64,000 bases of DNA, from positions 1 to 64,000 of the forward strand of contig JAAESI010000275.1 in NCBI GenBank assembly GCA_024229515.1. The letters run 5' to 3'. Both the position numbers and the translations under genes were made by a program. The notes beneath the pieces are model-generated. The model saw only the letters and a program-made list of their open reading frames with translations. It had not been told where the DNA came from and ran no database searches. Shown here piece by piece: positions 17,801 through 26,800 of the stretch (within the stretch, counting starts at the first letter, position 1; each line of letters starts with the position of its first letter). This DNA comes from Pseudomonadota bacterium. GTDB taxonomy: Bacteria > Myxococcota_A > UBA796 > UBA9615.

Positions 17801-18464
17801 AAGCGTCTGGATCATCGGCGGAGACGGTTGGGCCTACGACATCGGCTACGGCGGCCTGGACCACGTGCTCGCCTCGGGCGAGGACGTCAACATCCTGGTC
17901 CTCGACACCGAGGTCTACTCCAACACCGGCGGGCAGGCGAGCAAAGCGACCCCCCTGGGCGCGGTGGCGAAGTTCGCGGCCGCCGGCAAGGGGATCGGCA
18001 AGAAGGACCTGGGCATGCTCGCGATGGCGTACGGCAACGTCTACGTCGCGCAGATCGCGCTGGGCGCCAAGGACACCCAGACGTACGCCGCGCTGACGGA
18101 GGCGGAGTCGTACCCGGGGACGTCGCTGGTCATCGCCTACAGCCACTGCATCGCCCACGGCTTCGACCTCGCCAACGGGCTCGAGCAGCAGCGCAAGGCG
18201 ATGCTGACGGGGTACTGGCCGCTGTACCGGTTCGACCCCCGCCGCCGTGACGACGGCAAGCCGCTGCTGAAGCTGGACTCGGGGGCGCCCAAGCTGAAGC
18301 TCCGGGAGTTTGCGTACAACGAGGCGAGGTTCGGGATGCTCCTGAAGTCGCACCCGCAGCGCGCGGCGGACCTGATGAAGGCCGCCCAGGAGCAGATCGA
18401 CCGGCGCTACGCGACGTACCAGGCGCTTTCGCGGGTCGTGCCCACCGATGACGAGAGCCGCTGA
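14892..18464 (+). CDS. nifJ: Pyruvate:ferredoxin (flavodoxin) oxidoreductase, homodimeric type
   Basis: This 1190-residue enzyme converts pyruvate and CoA to acetyl-CoA and CO2 and reduces ferredoxin. The pyruvate domain begins DGNEAAADVAYRLNE with YPITPASPMGEHAD at about residue 30. Two ferredoxin-type [4Fe-4S] motifs are present: CIQCNRCVGVCP (first Cys at 698) and CTGCTLCAKICP (first Cys at 754). The C-terminal TPP domain has CSGCGETPY (827), ANATGCSSIYGG, and GGDGWAYDIGYGG (976) followed by LVLDTEVYSNTGGQ. Length and order are standard for NifJ. A GTG at 14892 is chosen because the frame upstream has no family similarity. It is convergent with the Rnf operon and flanked by two DHOD-like genes. 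Confidence 0.97.
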   Translation: MTEPRTTTTWDGNEAAADVAYRLNEVISIYPITPASPMGEHADAWASRGRANLWGDVPHVVEMQSEGGAAGAVHGALQAGALTTTFTASQGLLLMIPNLYKIAGELTPAVIHIAARTIATHALSIFGDHSDVYAARQTGFGMLASGSVQEAHDFALIAHAASLNSRVPFLHFFDGFRTSHEVAWTDRLSDDVLRALVDDEAIAAHRARALTPDRPAVRGTAQNPDAFFQAREAINPYYEDCVGHIEQAMADLAGLTGRTYRPFDYVGHPDADRVVVLMGSGAEAVDETVEWLLAQGERVGVVKVRLYRPFSAAHLLASIPSSVRSIGVLDRSKEPGAPGEPLYLDVVCALHEARMAGTSPLQHDPAVVGGRYGLSSKEFTPAMVIGIFEELAQQRPKNHFTVGIHDDISHTSLPWDEDLTIEPDDVMRAVFFGLGSDGTVGANKNTIKIIGEQTDNYAQGYFVYDSKKSGAVTISHLRFGPRPIRSTYLIRRARFVGVHQFVFLDRYDVLAYAEPGAVFLLNSPHPADEVWDHLPAEVQRGIIDKGLRFFVIDAYRVAREADMGRRINTVMQTCFFAISGVLPRDEALDHIKQSIRKTYARKGEEIVLMNFEAVDATLAHLHEVAVPTEVTTDRCRPPIVSPAAPDFVQRVTSVLLAGEGDRLPVSAFPPDGTWPTATSQWEKRSIAQTLPIWDPAICIQCNRCVGVCPHSAIRAKVAPPEAFEGAPEGFRSMAYKATEYKDQTYTIQIAPDDCTGCTLCAKICPAKDKSNPRHRALDMEPALEHMEAERASFDFFLGLPEVDRTTVRRRNKESQFLRPLFEYPGACSGCGETPYIRLLTQLFGDRMLIANATGCSSIYGGNLPTTPYAVDAQGRGPAWSNSLFEDNAEFGLGFRLAVEQVTRFAQRLVREQAGRIGSNLVDALLLAYPTTEAGLAEQRARVVQLREILAGFGDAAAAQLSQVADYLVPKSVWIIGGDGWAYDIGYGGLDHVLASGEDVNILVLDTEVYSNTGGQASKATPLGAVAKFAAAGKGIGKKDLGMLAMAYGNVYVAQIALGAKDTQTYAALTEAESYPGTSLVIAYSHCIAHGFDLANGLEQQRKAMLTGYWPLYRFDPRRRDDGKPLLKLDSGAPKLKLREFAYNEARFGMLLKSHPQRAADLMKAAQEQIDRRYATYQALSRVVPTDDESR

Positions 18465-18481
18465 GGCGGTCTGGAGAAGCC

Positions 18482-19486
18482 ATGGACCTGTCGACCACCT
18501 ACATGGGAATCGAGCTCCCCAACCCCCTCGTGGGGGGGCCCTCGCCCATCTCGGACCACGTGGACGCGAGCCGGCGGCTGGAGGACGCGGGCGCTTCGGC
18601 GCTGGTGATGCACTCCCTGTTCATGGAGCAGATCCTCCGTGAGCAGCAAGCGCTCGCCGACCTCGACGCCCACTCCCACAGCAACGCGGAGGCGAGCTCG
18701 TACCTCGCCGAGCCGACCGACTTCGCGCTCGGCCCGGAGGAGTACCTGGAGCAGGTCACCCGCCTCAAGAGCGCGCTGTCGATCCCGGTGATCGGCTCCC
18801 TCAACGGCACCCACTCGGGCCGCTGGACGCGGTACGCACGGCTGATCGAGGAGGCGGGCGCGGACGGGCTCGAGCTCAACGTCTACTACGTCCCCCTCAG
18901 CGGCGACGAAGGGCCGATGGAGGTCGAGCAGCGGTACCTCGACATCCTCGAATCGGTGAAGGCGCAGGTGACGATCCCGGTGGCGATGAAGCTGCCGCAC
19001 TTCTTCTCCGCCCCGGTGCACATGATGAAGCGGCTGGATGCGGCGGGCGCCGATGCCCTGGTCCTGTTCAACCCGCTGTACCAGCCCGAACTGGACATCG
19101 AGCAGCTGGAGGTCCGACCAGAGCGTCCGCTGTCGGATCCCGGCTCGATGAAGCAGCGGGTCCTGTGGCTCGCGGCCGCCTTCGAGAAGGTCTCCTGCTC
19201 CCTGGCGATCACCGGCGGCGTCCACACCCCCACCGACCTGATCAAGTCGATGATGGCGGGGGCGGACATCGCCCAGATGACCTCGGCGCTGCTGATCCAC
19301 GGCCCCGACTACGCGATCAAGATGCTGACGGGCGTGCGCGAGTGGATGGCGGAGTTCGAGTACGAGTCGATCCGGCAGATGCGCGGAAGCATGAGCCTCG
19401 CCCGAACCCCCGATCCGGAAGCATACGAGCGGGCCAACTACCTCAAGTCCTTGAACACCTGGCACCCCGGGAGCGCGCTCCGGTAG
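18482..19486 (+). CDS. Dihydroorotate dehydrogenase-like flavoprotein, second paralogue
   Basis: The 334-residue protein starts 17 bases after nifJ, so it is very probably cotranscribed with it. It parallels the first DHOD-like protein throughout: MDLSTTYMG, NPLVGGPSPISD, LFMEQI, IPVIGSLNGTHSG, GADGLELNVYY, IPVAMKLPHFF, LIKSMMAGA and ANYLKSLNTW. A loop insertion of about 15 residues near 60-75 accounts for the extra length. It belongs to the same FMN TIM-barrel family. Tight linkage to PFOR suggests a ferredoxin- or pyruvate-linked redox function, but this is inference. Confidence 0.8.
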   Translation: MDLSTTYMGIELPNPLVGGPSPISDHVDASRRLEDAGASALVMHSLFMEQILREQQALADLDAHSHSNAEASSYLAEPTDFALGPEEYLEQVTRLKSALSIPVIGSLNGTHSGRWTRYARLIEEAGADGLELNVYYVPLSGDEGPMEVEQRYLDILESVKAQVTIPVAMKLPHFFSAPVHMMKRLDAAGADALVLFNPLYQPELDIEQLEVRPERPLSDPGSMKQRVLWLAAAFEKVSCSLAITGGVHTPTDLIKSMMAGADIAQMTSALLIHGPDYAIKMLTGVREWMAEFEYESIRQMRGSMSLARTPDPEAYERANYLKSLNTWHPGSALR

Positions 19487-19493
19487 CGGCCTC

Positions 19494-19670
19494 TCAGCAG
19501 GGCGGGAGCACGTTCAGCCGCCCGCCGCCGGGCCCCTCGTCGGGCTCCGAGTCGCACTGCGAGCAGCCGCCGCACTCGTCCTCCTCGGGCAGCTTCCCCG
19601 TCCACTGCTGGACCAGAAACCAGGCCATGCAGGCGAGCCCCAGGCCCACGACGGCGAACACGTGCGTCAT
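19494..19670 (-). CDS. Small Cys-rich single-pass membrane protein at the end of the Rnf operon
   Basis: The 58-residue product has one membrane helix (about residues 4-21, FAVVGLGLACMAWFLV) and then a cytoplasmic or periplasmic tail with ECGGCSQC and a final PPC. Its ATG overlaps the rnfA stop by one base (TGATG), so it is the last gene of the Rnf operon. In size, one-helix topology and clustered Cys it resembles NqrM and FeoB-associated Cys-rich proteins, which help insert iron into redox membrane complexes. Sequence similarity to NqrM is not evident beyond that. Iron delivery between RnfA and RnfE is a reasonable hypothesis. Confidence 0.7.
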   Translation of the reverse strand: MTHVFAVVGLGLACMAWFLVQQWTGKLPEEDECGGCSQCDSEPDEGPGGGRLNVLPPC

Positions 19671-20251
19671 CACGCAACCCCTGAGAAGAGGCCCGCGAAG
19701 CCCATGAAGGCCATGCTCAGGATCCCCGCGACGAGGAAGCTCATCGCGGCCCCCTCCAGCACGTCCGGCACGTCCCGGAGCTCGTTCTCGACCCGTACGC
19801 CGGCCATCAGCACCAGCGCCAGCGTCAGCCCCACCCCCGCGCCGAGGGCGAAGGAGATGCTCTCCACGAAGCCGTATTCGCGGTTCGTCTGGAACAGGGC
19901 GAGGCCGAGGATGGCGCAGTTGGTGGTGATCAACGGCAGGAAGATCCCCAGCGCCTCGAACAGCGCGGGGCTGAGCTTGCGGATCGCCATCTCGACGAAC
20001 TGCACGACGCTGGCGATGACGACGATGAACGCGATCAGCCGCAAATACGGCGCGTGGGGGAGGATGAACGCGTTGAGGAACCAGGCGCAGACCGCGGTCA
20101 CCAGCAGCACGAAGATGTTCGCCAGCCCCATGCGGAACGCGGTGTCGAGGCGGCCGCTGACGCCGAGGAACGGGCAGAGCCCCAGGAACCACGACAGCGT
20201 GAAGTTGTTGACCACCGCCGCGGCGACGAAGATCCAGAGCAGATCGCCCAT
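19670..20251 (-). CDS. rnfA: Rnf complex integral membrane subunit RnfA
   Basis: The 193-residue product is a six-helix membrane protein. It shows the NFTLSWFLGLCPFLGVS and TTNCAILGLAL segments typical of RnfA/NqrE, whose conserved Cys residues bind an iron centre between RnfA and RnfE. Length equals the family norm. It belongs to the Rnf ion-pumping complex that couples ferredoxin oxidation with NAD reduction. Its ATG overlaps the rnfE stop (TGATG). Confidence 0.95.
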   Translation of the reverse strand: MGDLLWIFVAAAVVNNFTLSWFLGLCPFLGVSGRLDTAFRMGLANIFVLLVTAVCAWFLNAFILPHAPYLRLIAFIVVIASVVQFVEMAIRKLSPALFEALGIFLPLITTNCAILGLALFQTNREYGFVESISFALGAGVGLTLALVLMAGVRVENELRDVPDVLEGAAMSFLVAGILSMAFMGFAGLFSGVA

Positions 20252-20868
20252 CACGAGGCACCTCCCTTGCGACGCTCCATGCGGGCGAAGACCACGAGCA
20301 GCAGCCCGATCGTGAGGAAGCCGCCGGGCGGCAGGATCATGATGATCCAGGGCTCGAAGGAGTCCCCGAACAGGGACACGCCGAAGAGACTCCCGCTGCC
20401 GAGGATCTCCCGGATGCCTCCCAGCATGAGCAGCGCGATCCCGAACCCGGTCGACATGCCCGCCGCGTCCGCCAGCGCCCGACCCACGGTGTTGCGGGAG
20501 GCGAACGCTTCCTGGCGGCCGAGGATGAGGCAGTTGGCGACGATCAGCGCGATGAACGCGCCCAGCTCCTTGTGCACGTCCGGCAGCAGCGCCATCAGCG
20601 TGAAGTCGGCGACCGTCACGAACGTCGCGATGACGATGATGAAGGTCGTGATGCGGACCTGCTTGGGGATGATCGAGCGCATGGAGCTGACCAGCACGCT
20701 GCTGCCGCACAGCACGAACGCCGTCGCCGCCGACATGGCCACGGCGTTGATCGCGGAGTTCGTCACCGCCAGCGCGGGGCACAGCCCCAGCAGCTGCACG
20801 AACACCGGGTTCTCCTTCCACAGGCCGCGGATGAAGTCCTCGTTCACAGTCGTCGGGGGGGCGGCCAT
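20251..20868 (-). CDS. rnfE: Rnf complex integral membrane subunit RnfE
   Basis: The 205-residue product matches RnfE/NqrD: NPVFVQLLGLCPALAVTNSA at the N-terminus and ANCLILGRQEAFAS in the middle, with six predicted membrane helices. The Cys residues in LGLCP and NCLIL match those that ligate iron at the RnfA-RnfE interface. Start at 20868 overlaps the rnfG stop by one base. The C-terminal tail MERRKGGAS is cytoplasmic and basic. Confidence 0.95.
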   Translation of the reverse strand: MAAPPTTVNEDFIRGLWKENPVFVQLLGLCPALAVTNSAINAVAMSAATAFVLCGSSVLVSSMRSIIPKQVRITTFIIVIATFVTVADFTLMALLPDVHKELGAFIALIVANCLILGRQEAFASRNTVGRALADAAGMSTGFGIALLMLGGIREILGSGSLFGVSLFGDSFEPWIIMILPPGGFLTIGLLLVVFARMERRKGGAS

Positions 20869-21440
20869 CAGTGCAACTCCTCCAACCAGCGCTCGTTGCC
20901 GTCGTTGATGATGCGCACGATCGCCTTGCTCGAGATCGTCGCGCCGGTGATCGCGTCGACCTGCCACGCCTCGGCCGCGGAGCCCTTGGGGACCGCCTCG
21001 ATGGCGGGGTCGATGGCGAGGTCGTCGAACTCAGCGACGAAGTCGAGGTCCTTGAAGATCTTGTCCCCCAGCCCCGGGGTCTCGCGACTCTCCAGCACGC
21101 GCATGCCGACGACGCGGCGGCGTTCGAGGTTGACCCCGTACAGCAGCCGGATCGTGTCCTGGAAGCCGGCCCCTTCGGCCGGGATCGCGTACCCCAGCAG
21201 GGCGTCCTCGGCGTCGTAGCCGGCGTACACCACATCGCCTTCGGGGTTGGGCTCCGACGTCTCCTTGCGGACCGCCCCCGGCAGCACCTGGTAGACGGCC
21301 CGGTCCAGCGCCTCGGCGCGGTTCCGCTCGATGCGCGGCGCGGTGACCGTGTAGATGCCCACGAGCACCAGCCCGGAGACCATGCCCGCGAGCCCCAGGG
21401 TCAGGAGCATCTTGAAGCTGCTGGGTTCGGACGACGCCAC
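20868..21440 (-). CDS. rnfG: Rnf complex FMN-binding subunit RnfG
   Basis: The 190-residue protein has one N-terminal membrane helix (about 11-33) and a periplasmic FMN-binding domain. The flavinylation motif is TGATISS near residue 166, where the second Thr would carry covalent FMN. GYDAEDALLGYAIPAEGAGFQD and RETPGLGDK are typical RnfG/NqrC segments. The start is GTG at 21440, directly after the rnfD stop. Confidence 0.93.
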   Translation of the reverse strand: MASSEPSSFKMLLTLGLAGMVSGLVLVGIYTVTAPRIERNRAEALDRAVYQVLPGAVRKETSEPNPEGDVVYAGYDAEDALLGYAIPAEGAGFQDTIRLLYGVNLERRRVVGMRVLESRETPGLGDKIFKDLDFVAEFDDLAIDPAIEAVPKGSAAEAWQVDAITGATISSKAIVRIINDGNERWLEELH

Positions 21441-21441
21441 G

Positions 21442-22437
21442 TCAGTCCCCTCCGAACGGCCGCGGCTGGGTGTACCGCTCGATGTGCGGGGTCGCCGCGT
21501 TCATGAGGAGGATGGCGTACATCACGCCCTCGGGGAGGCCGCCCCAGGCGCGGATGAGCACCACCAGGGCGCCGACGCCGATGCCGAAGATCCAGGCGCC
21601 CTTGGCCGTGGTCGGCGTGCTCACCGGGTCGGTCACCATGAACACCGCCGCCAGCAGCAGCCCGCCCGACAGGAGCATGAAGCTCGGCGGTTGCACGGCG
21701 TCGGGGAGCACGAGGTGCAGCGCCCCGGACAGGACCGCGACGGTCACGAGGGTGGAGATCGGGAGCCGCCAGTCGAACGCCCGACGCGAGGCCAGCCAGA
21801 GCCCCAGCAGGATGAGGAGCAGCGCGTTGGTCTCCCCCAGGGAGCCGCCCGTCGTGCCGAAGAACAGGTTCGACAGTTCGGTCCCCTCGCCCTGGAACTT
21901 GGCCAGCCCCAGCGGCGTCGCCGACGTCATGATGTCGACCTCGCCATGCATCAGCGGGGCCGCGAAGACGGAGCTCGGGATCGTCGACCACGTCGAGCCG
22001 TCCACGGGCGGTGTCCACGTCGTGATCGCGGTGGGGAACGCCGCCTGGAGGAACGCCCGCCCCACCAGGGCGGGGTTGAACGGGTTCTGGCCGAGGCCGC
22101 CGAAGATCAGCTTGCCCAGCCCGATCGCCGCGACGCCGCCGAGAAACGCCATCCACAGGGGCAGCGCGGGCGGCAGCGTGAGCCCGAGGAGCACCCCGGT
22201 CAGCGCGGCGCTCCAGTCACTGGTCGTGGCGCCCCCGGGGCGCTTCCGCGTGAACCACCACTCCGTGCCCACCGCGCCGACCGTCGCGGCGCCCGTCACC
22301 GCCAGCGCCGTCAGGCCGAAGTGGAACGTCGCCGCACCGAGCACCAGCAGCGCCGCGATCAGCACGTCGCGCATGATGTTCGGGGTCGTGGCCGCGTCCT
22401 TGACGAACGGCCCGTGGCTGAGGACGAGGTCGCTCAT
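21442..22437 (-). CDS. rnfD: Rnf complex membrane subunit RnfD
   Basis: The 331-residue polytopic protein matches RnfD/NqrB: TTPNIMRDVLIA, GVLLGLTLPPALP, FGGLGQNPFNPALVGRAFL and ATDPVST-like MVTDPVSTP. The covalent-FMN motif appears as TSATPLG near residue 176. It forms part of the membrane electron path with RnfG. Its ATG overlaps the end of rnfC by four bases (ATGA). Confidence 0.95.
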   Translation of the reverse strand: MSDLVLSHGPFVKDAATTPNIMRDVLIAALLVLGAATFHFGLTALAVTGAATVGAVGTEWWFTRKRPGGATTSDWSAALTGVLLGLTLPPALPLWMAFLGGVAAIGLGKLIFGGLGQNPFNPALVGRAFLQAAFPTAITTWTPPVDGSTWSTIPSSVFAAPLMHGEVDIMTSATPLGLAKFQGEGTELSNLFFGTTGGSLGETNALLLILLGLWLASRRAFDWRLPISTLVTVAVLSGALHLVLPDAVQPPSFMLLSGGLLLAAVFMVTDPVSTPTTAKGAWIFGIGVGALVVLIRAWGGLPEGVMYAILLMNAATPHIERYTQPRPFGGD

Positions 22438-23798
22438 GGCGCGTCGGCCGCCTCCGCCGCTGCCTTTGCCTTGGCCCGCGCCGCCTCCGCCCGCAGGGTC
22501 TGCTTGCCCACCCGCATCCACTGCACCAGCGGGATCCCCGAGGGACAGACGTAGCTGCAGGAGCCGCACTCGAAGCAGCTCATGAGGTGGTGTTCGGCGG
22601 CCTCGTCGGGCCGCTCGGCGCGGACCAGCCGGGCCAACCGGGCGGGGTTGAGGAACATCGGGCAGGCGCGCACGCAGCGGGCGCAGCGGATGCAGGGGAA
22701 CTCGGTCGGCTCGGGCGCGCCGGGCAGGCACAGGAGCCCCGAGGTCCCCTTGAGCACGGGCACGTCGAGGCTCTTCTGGGGGGCCCCCATCATCGGGCCC
22801 CCGAGGATCACGCGGTCGGCCTCGGGGCGGAGGCCGCAGTGCTCGAGGATGGTCCGAACCGGGGTTCCGATCGGCACGCGGAGGTTGCGCGGATACTCCA
22901 CGCCGGCCCCGGTGACCGTCACCACCCGCTCCACCAGCGGTAGCCCCCGGTCGAAGAGATCGGCGATCGCGGCGGTGGTGCCGACGTTGTTCGTCAAGAT
23001 CCCGAGGTCGAGCGGCAGCCCGCCGGCGGGGACCTCCTTCCCGAACAGCGCCACGAGCAGCATCTTCTCGGCGCCCTGGGGGTACTTCACCTCGACGCCG
23101 ACGACCTCCACCGTGGAGGGGGCGACGGTCTTGAGCGTTTCGATCGCGTCGGGCTTGTTGAGCTCCACCCCGATCCAGCTCCGCTTGCCCCCGAGGAGGA
23201 GGCGGAGGATCTCCGTGCCGCGGACCACGGCGGCGGGCTCCTCGACCATCACGCGGTGGTCGCACGTCAGGTACGGCTCGCACTCGCAGCCGTTGATGAC
23301 GACCTCATCGACGACCTTGCCTTCGGGCACGGCGAGCTTGACGTGGCTGGGGAAGGCGGCGCCGCCGAGGCCGACGAGGCCGCCGTGCTGGATGAGCCGG
23401 AGGGCTTCGTCCCGGTCGAGCGTTCCGGGGTCCGTGGGCTCGCCCGCGAGCTGCTGGCTGGACCACGGGTCGCGGCGGAGCACGATCGACGGGACCATGC
23501 GCCCGCTCGGGTGGAGACGCAGCTCGATGGCGGTCACGCGGCCGGCCACGGGAGCGTGCAGCGCGACCGACACGAAGCCGCCGGGATCGGCCAGCTTGTC
23601 GCCCCGGCGCACGTCGTCCCCGGGCTGCACGACCGCCACGCTCGGCGCGCCGATGTGCTGGCCGAGGGGGAGCACGTATTCGTCTACGAACGGCGCCCGC
23701 TCGATGGGCAGCCCCGCCGTCGGGGCCTTGTGCTCCGGCGGGTGGATCCCCTGGCGAAACGTGCGGGCCCGGGCGCGTAGCCCCGCGAGGCTGATCAC
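22434..23798 (-). CDS. rnfC: Rnf complex subunit RnfC (NADH/FMN and Fe-S protein)
   Basis: The 454-residue protein has the RnfC order: an N-terminal barrel-sandwich segment (FRQGIHPPEHK), GLVGLGGAAFPSHVKL, the NGCECEPYLTCDH motif, and two [4Fe-4S] motifs CIRCARCVRACP and CFECGSCSYVCP. RnfC is the site of NAD(+) reduction. The C-terminus is an Ala/Lys-rich tail (AKAKAAAEAAD), a short version of the repeats seen in some RnfC proteins. It starts at GTG 23798, 4 bases after the upstream NifJ-derived gene ends. Confidence 0.95.
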   Translation of the reverse strand: MISLAGLRARARTFRQGIHPPEHKAPTAGLPIERAPFVDEYVLPLGQHIGAPSVAVVQPGDDVRRGDKLADPGGFVSVALHAPVAGRVTAIELRLHPSGRMVPSIVLRRDPWSSQQLAGEPTDPGTLDRDEALRLIQHGGLVGLGGAAFPSHVKLAVPEGKVVDEVVINGCECEPYLTCDHRVMVEEPAAVVRGTEILRLLLGGKRSWIGVELNKPDAIETLKTVAPSTVEVVGVEVKYPQGAEKMLLVALFGKEVPAGGLPLDLGILTNNVGTTAAIADLFDRGLPLVERVVTVTGAGVEYPRNLRVPIGTPVRTILEHCGLRPEADRVILGGPMMGAPQKSLDVPVLKGTSGLLCLPGAPEPTEFPCIRCARCVRACPMFLNPARLARLVRAERPDEAAEHHLMSCFECGSCSYVCPSGIPLVQWMRVGKQTLRAEAARAKAKAAAEAADAP

Positions 23799-23802
23799 CG
23801 AG

Positions 23803-26800
23803 CTAGCCCTGGCCCCGAGGGGAGGCGTAGCCGGCCAGCTCGAGCAGGCGGTCGGTCAGGAGCTGCACGTTCTGCGTGCGAACCTCGTCCCGGGCCGCTG
23901 CGACGGCGGCGTCGTGGGCGGACTCTGCGCTCCCGAGGGCGTCGTTGTGGGCCGCTTGCAGGTCAGCTTCGAAGCGGGCGCGGAGCCGGTCCACGAGGGG
24001 GCCGGCGAGCGCCGCCGCGGGGTCGGGGTTGCCGTCGAGGTCGAGGAGGCCCCCGGCGTCGGCGCGGATCAGCACGTGTTCGCCGTCGGTGACCGTCGCG
24101 CGGGCCGTCTCCAGCAGCGCCGATGCTTCGAAGCTCCCGCCGGCCGGGTCCGGGGCGGCGACGTGCGCGAGGCCGGGTCCGCCGCCGGCGAGCATCGCTT
24201 CGAGTCCCGCGACGAGGTGGTCCGGGTGACCGATGGTCGACGCCAGCACCGCGCCAGCACCGCGCACCATCGCGTCCAGGGCGAGGCTCGCGGGCGGCCG
24301 CGCGCCGGGCCGGTCGTCGAGGGCGACGACGAGGACCGGGAGCCCCGACACGAGCAGATCGAGCGCCTCGGCGAGGTGCGGACCGGGGGACGCGAGGACC
24401 AGCAGGCGGGGGGCGTCGGCCCGCTCGGCGGGGTCGAGGTCGTCCCACGTCAGGGCGCGGACCGCGGCGAGGCGCCGCTCCGTGTCGGAGCCCGCCTTGG
24501 CGAGGATCTTCGCCCGCCGGCAGAGCTGCACGAGGGCCAGGTGATCGTCCGCGAGGGCGGCGGCGAGGGCGCCGGCCGTCGCCGCGGCATCGGCCACGGG
24601 CACGATCGCGGCGGGGGCGAACCAGGGGTGCAGCGGGTGACGCAGCAGCTCGGCGGCCGGACTGCCCGTCGGGGCGAGGACAGCGAACCGGGCGCGGCCG
24701 AGGCCGTCGGCGCCCTTCTCCAGGCGCAACGTAGCGTCCGCCAGCGCCGTCGCGGTGCGGGCGGTCGCGACGAGGTCGCCCCGATCCAGCGCCAACGGCA
24801 CCTCGAGCGTCTCGAGGCGGCTGATGAGCTCGCCCATCGAGATCCTCGCCGGACCCGCGCCGGAGACCGCATCCGCGAGGGCGGCCGCGTCGGCGCCTGC
24901 GAGCACCTCCCCGACGACCGCCTTGGCGCGCGCCTCGAGCCGTTCCTTGAGGTCGTGCAGCGAGCTGATCCGCGCGGCCATCGCCCGCTGACCGTGTCGC
25001 TCGGACGCTGCCGAGACCAGCCGCAAGGCCAGCCGTGCGCCCGACCCCACGGGTCCGGAGGGCGACGGCAGCAGAGCCCCCGCGCAGCTCCGCGCGAGCA
25101 TCATCGAAGCGGCCGGGCCGATGTGTTCCGAAGCCGCCGCGAGGGACTCGCCGGAGGTGTCCGGGAGCGCGCTCGCGTTCGCCCACCGTGCGGCTGCCGC
25201 AGCGACCGCGTCATCGGTTCGGGGGGCTTCCGTGAGGGCCTCGTCGGCGCATGCGGCGATGCAGACCCCACAGCCGACGCACGCGTCGGGGTCGACCGCC
25301 CACAGCAGCAGCTCTTCGCGGGCCCGGGGCAAAGCGGTGGGCACCGCGGGGGCGAGCGCAACGGTGGCGTCGCGCGTGGCGCTGAAGGCGGCCTCCCACG
25401 CGGGACGCTCGTCGTCGCTGAGGTTTCGCTGGCCCACGAGCCAGTCCCAGGCGACGTCGAGCACGTCGGCCGTGACTTCTCCCTCGCCCGCTCCCGAGAC
25501 AACCCGCGCCGCGAGGTGGCGGTGGGAGCGGCGAAGCGCGTCCGCCTCCTTGCCGCGGGTGCCCGCGATCGTGCTGGCGGCGCGGAGCAGCGGCTCGGCC
25601 CCGAGCACGGTGGCGCTCAGCGCCCCCTCCGGGCAGGCCGTCCAGCAGTCGCCGCAGCCGGTGCATGCGGCGCTGTCCAGCACCGGGAGCATCTCGCCCC
25701 CGCCGGGGGGCGGCTGCAAGGCGGTCGCGCCCGCGGGCACCACGCCCGCGGCGGCGTGCGGGTCCGGTCCGAGGGACACGCCCGCCTGCATGGGCTGAAC
25801 CACCTCGCCCCAGAAGCGGGGGAGGCTGTCGGGCGCCACGCGGTCGGACGGGATGCGGGCGAGCACGGGCGGGATGCGCGGGTCCGGGGCGCGTGCGGGC
25901 GCCGCTGCGGGCCCCGGCAGGAGCTCGTCGTCGATGCGGGGAACGGCCGTGCGGAGGGCTCCCACGAGTGCGTCGCGGCGGGGGAAGCCGGTCGCCGCGG
26001 GGGCTCGGACCAGGTCCAGTGACAGGCGTCGGGGGAGAGAGCCTCGCGCGAGGATCTCCATCATCGTCGCCATCGCGTCGGGATCGGGGGTGCCGGCGCA
26101 GGAGACGGGGAGCAGCGCGCCCGCGAGGCGGGGCACGGCGGCGGCGACCTCCAGGGCCAGGGGGGGCAACGGGGCGAGGGGGTCCGCGGGAGGCTCGATC
26201 ACGGCGACTGCGCGCACCTTGCCCAGCAGCGCCGCGATCCGCTCGCGGGGGAACGGCCGCAGGAACGTCAGCCCCAGCACCGCGACCTTGGGGCCTCGGG
26301 CAGCCCGCAGCTGCTCAGCGGCCTCGCCCGCGACCACGGCGGCGCGGCCCCAGGCGACCACGGCCACGTCGGCACCGGGCAGACCCACCGGCTCGACGGG
26401 CGCGATGACGCGGCCAGCCAGCCGCTCCAGCTCCGCGGCGCACCCCTGCGCGAGGCCCTCCGCGGCATCGGCGAACAGCAGCTCACGGCCGAGCGCCGCG
26501 GCGGCCGCAGGACCCGCGCCCCGGGGGCCGCCGAGGGCGACCGGGTGGTCAGGGTCGAACCAGCGTACGAGGCGCCGACGAGTGTTTCCGAAGAGCGCCC
26601 GCTGGGCCGGCGTGGGGGAGTCGACGAAGCCGCCGGGGCGGCCCGGGAACTCGGCGAGGAGACCGTCAGCGGGCTCGATCAGCGGCTCGGGGCCGGCGTC
26701 GTCGTGAAGCAGCACGCCGGGCACCAGGCTCTGCTCGGTGAGGGCCCGCGCGAGCACCGTGAGGTCCGCGGCGTGGGCCGCCGAGCCGGCCGCGGCGACG

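Noticed and set aside
14841-18353. Minus-strand 1170-residue open frame opposite nifJ
   Set aside because: It mirrors nifJ codon bias and shows no motif; nifJ is certain on the other strand.
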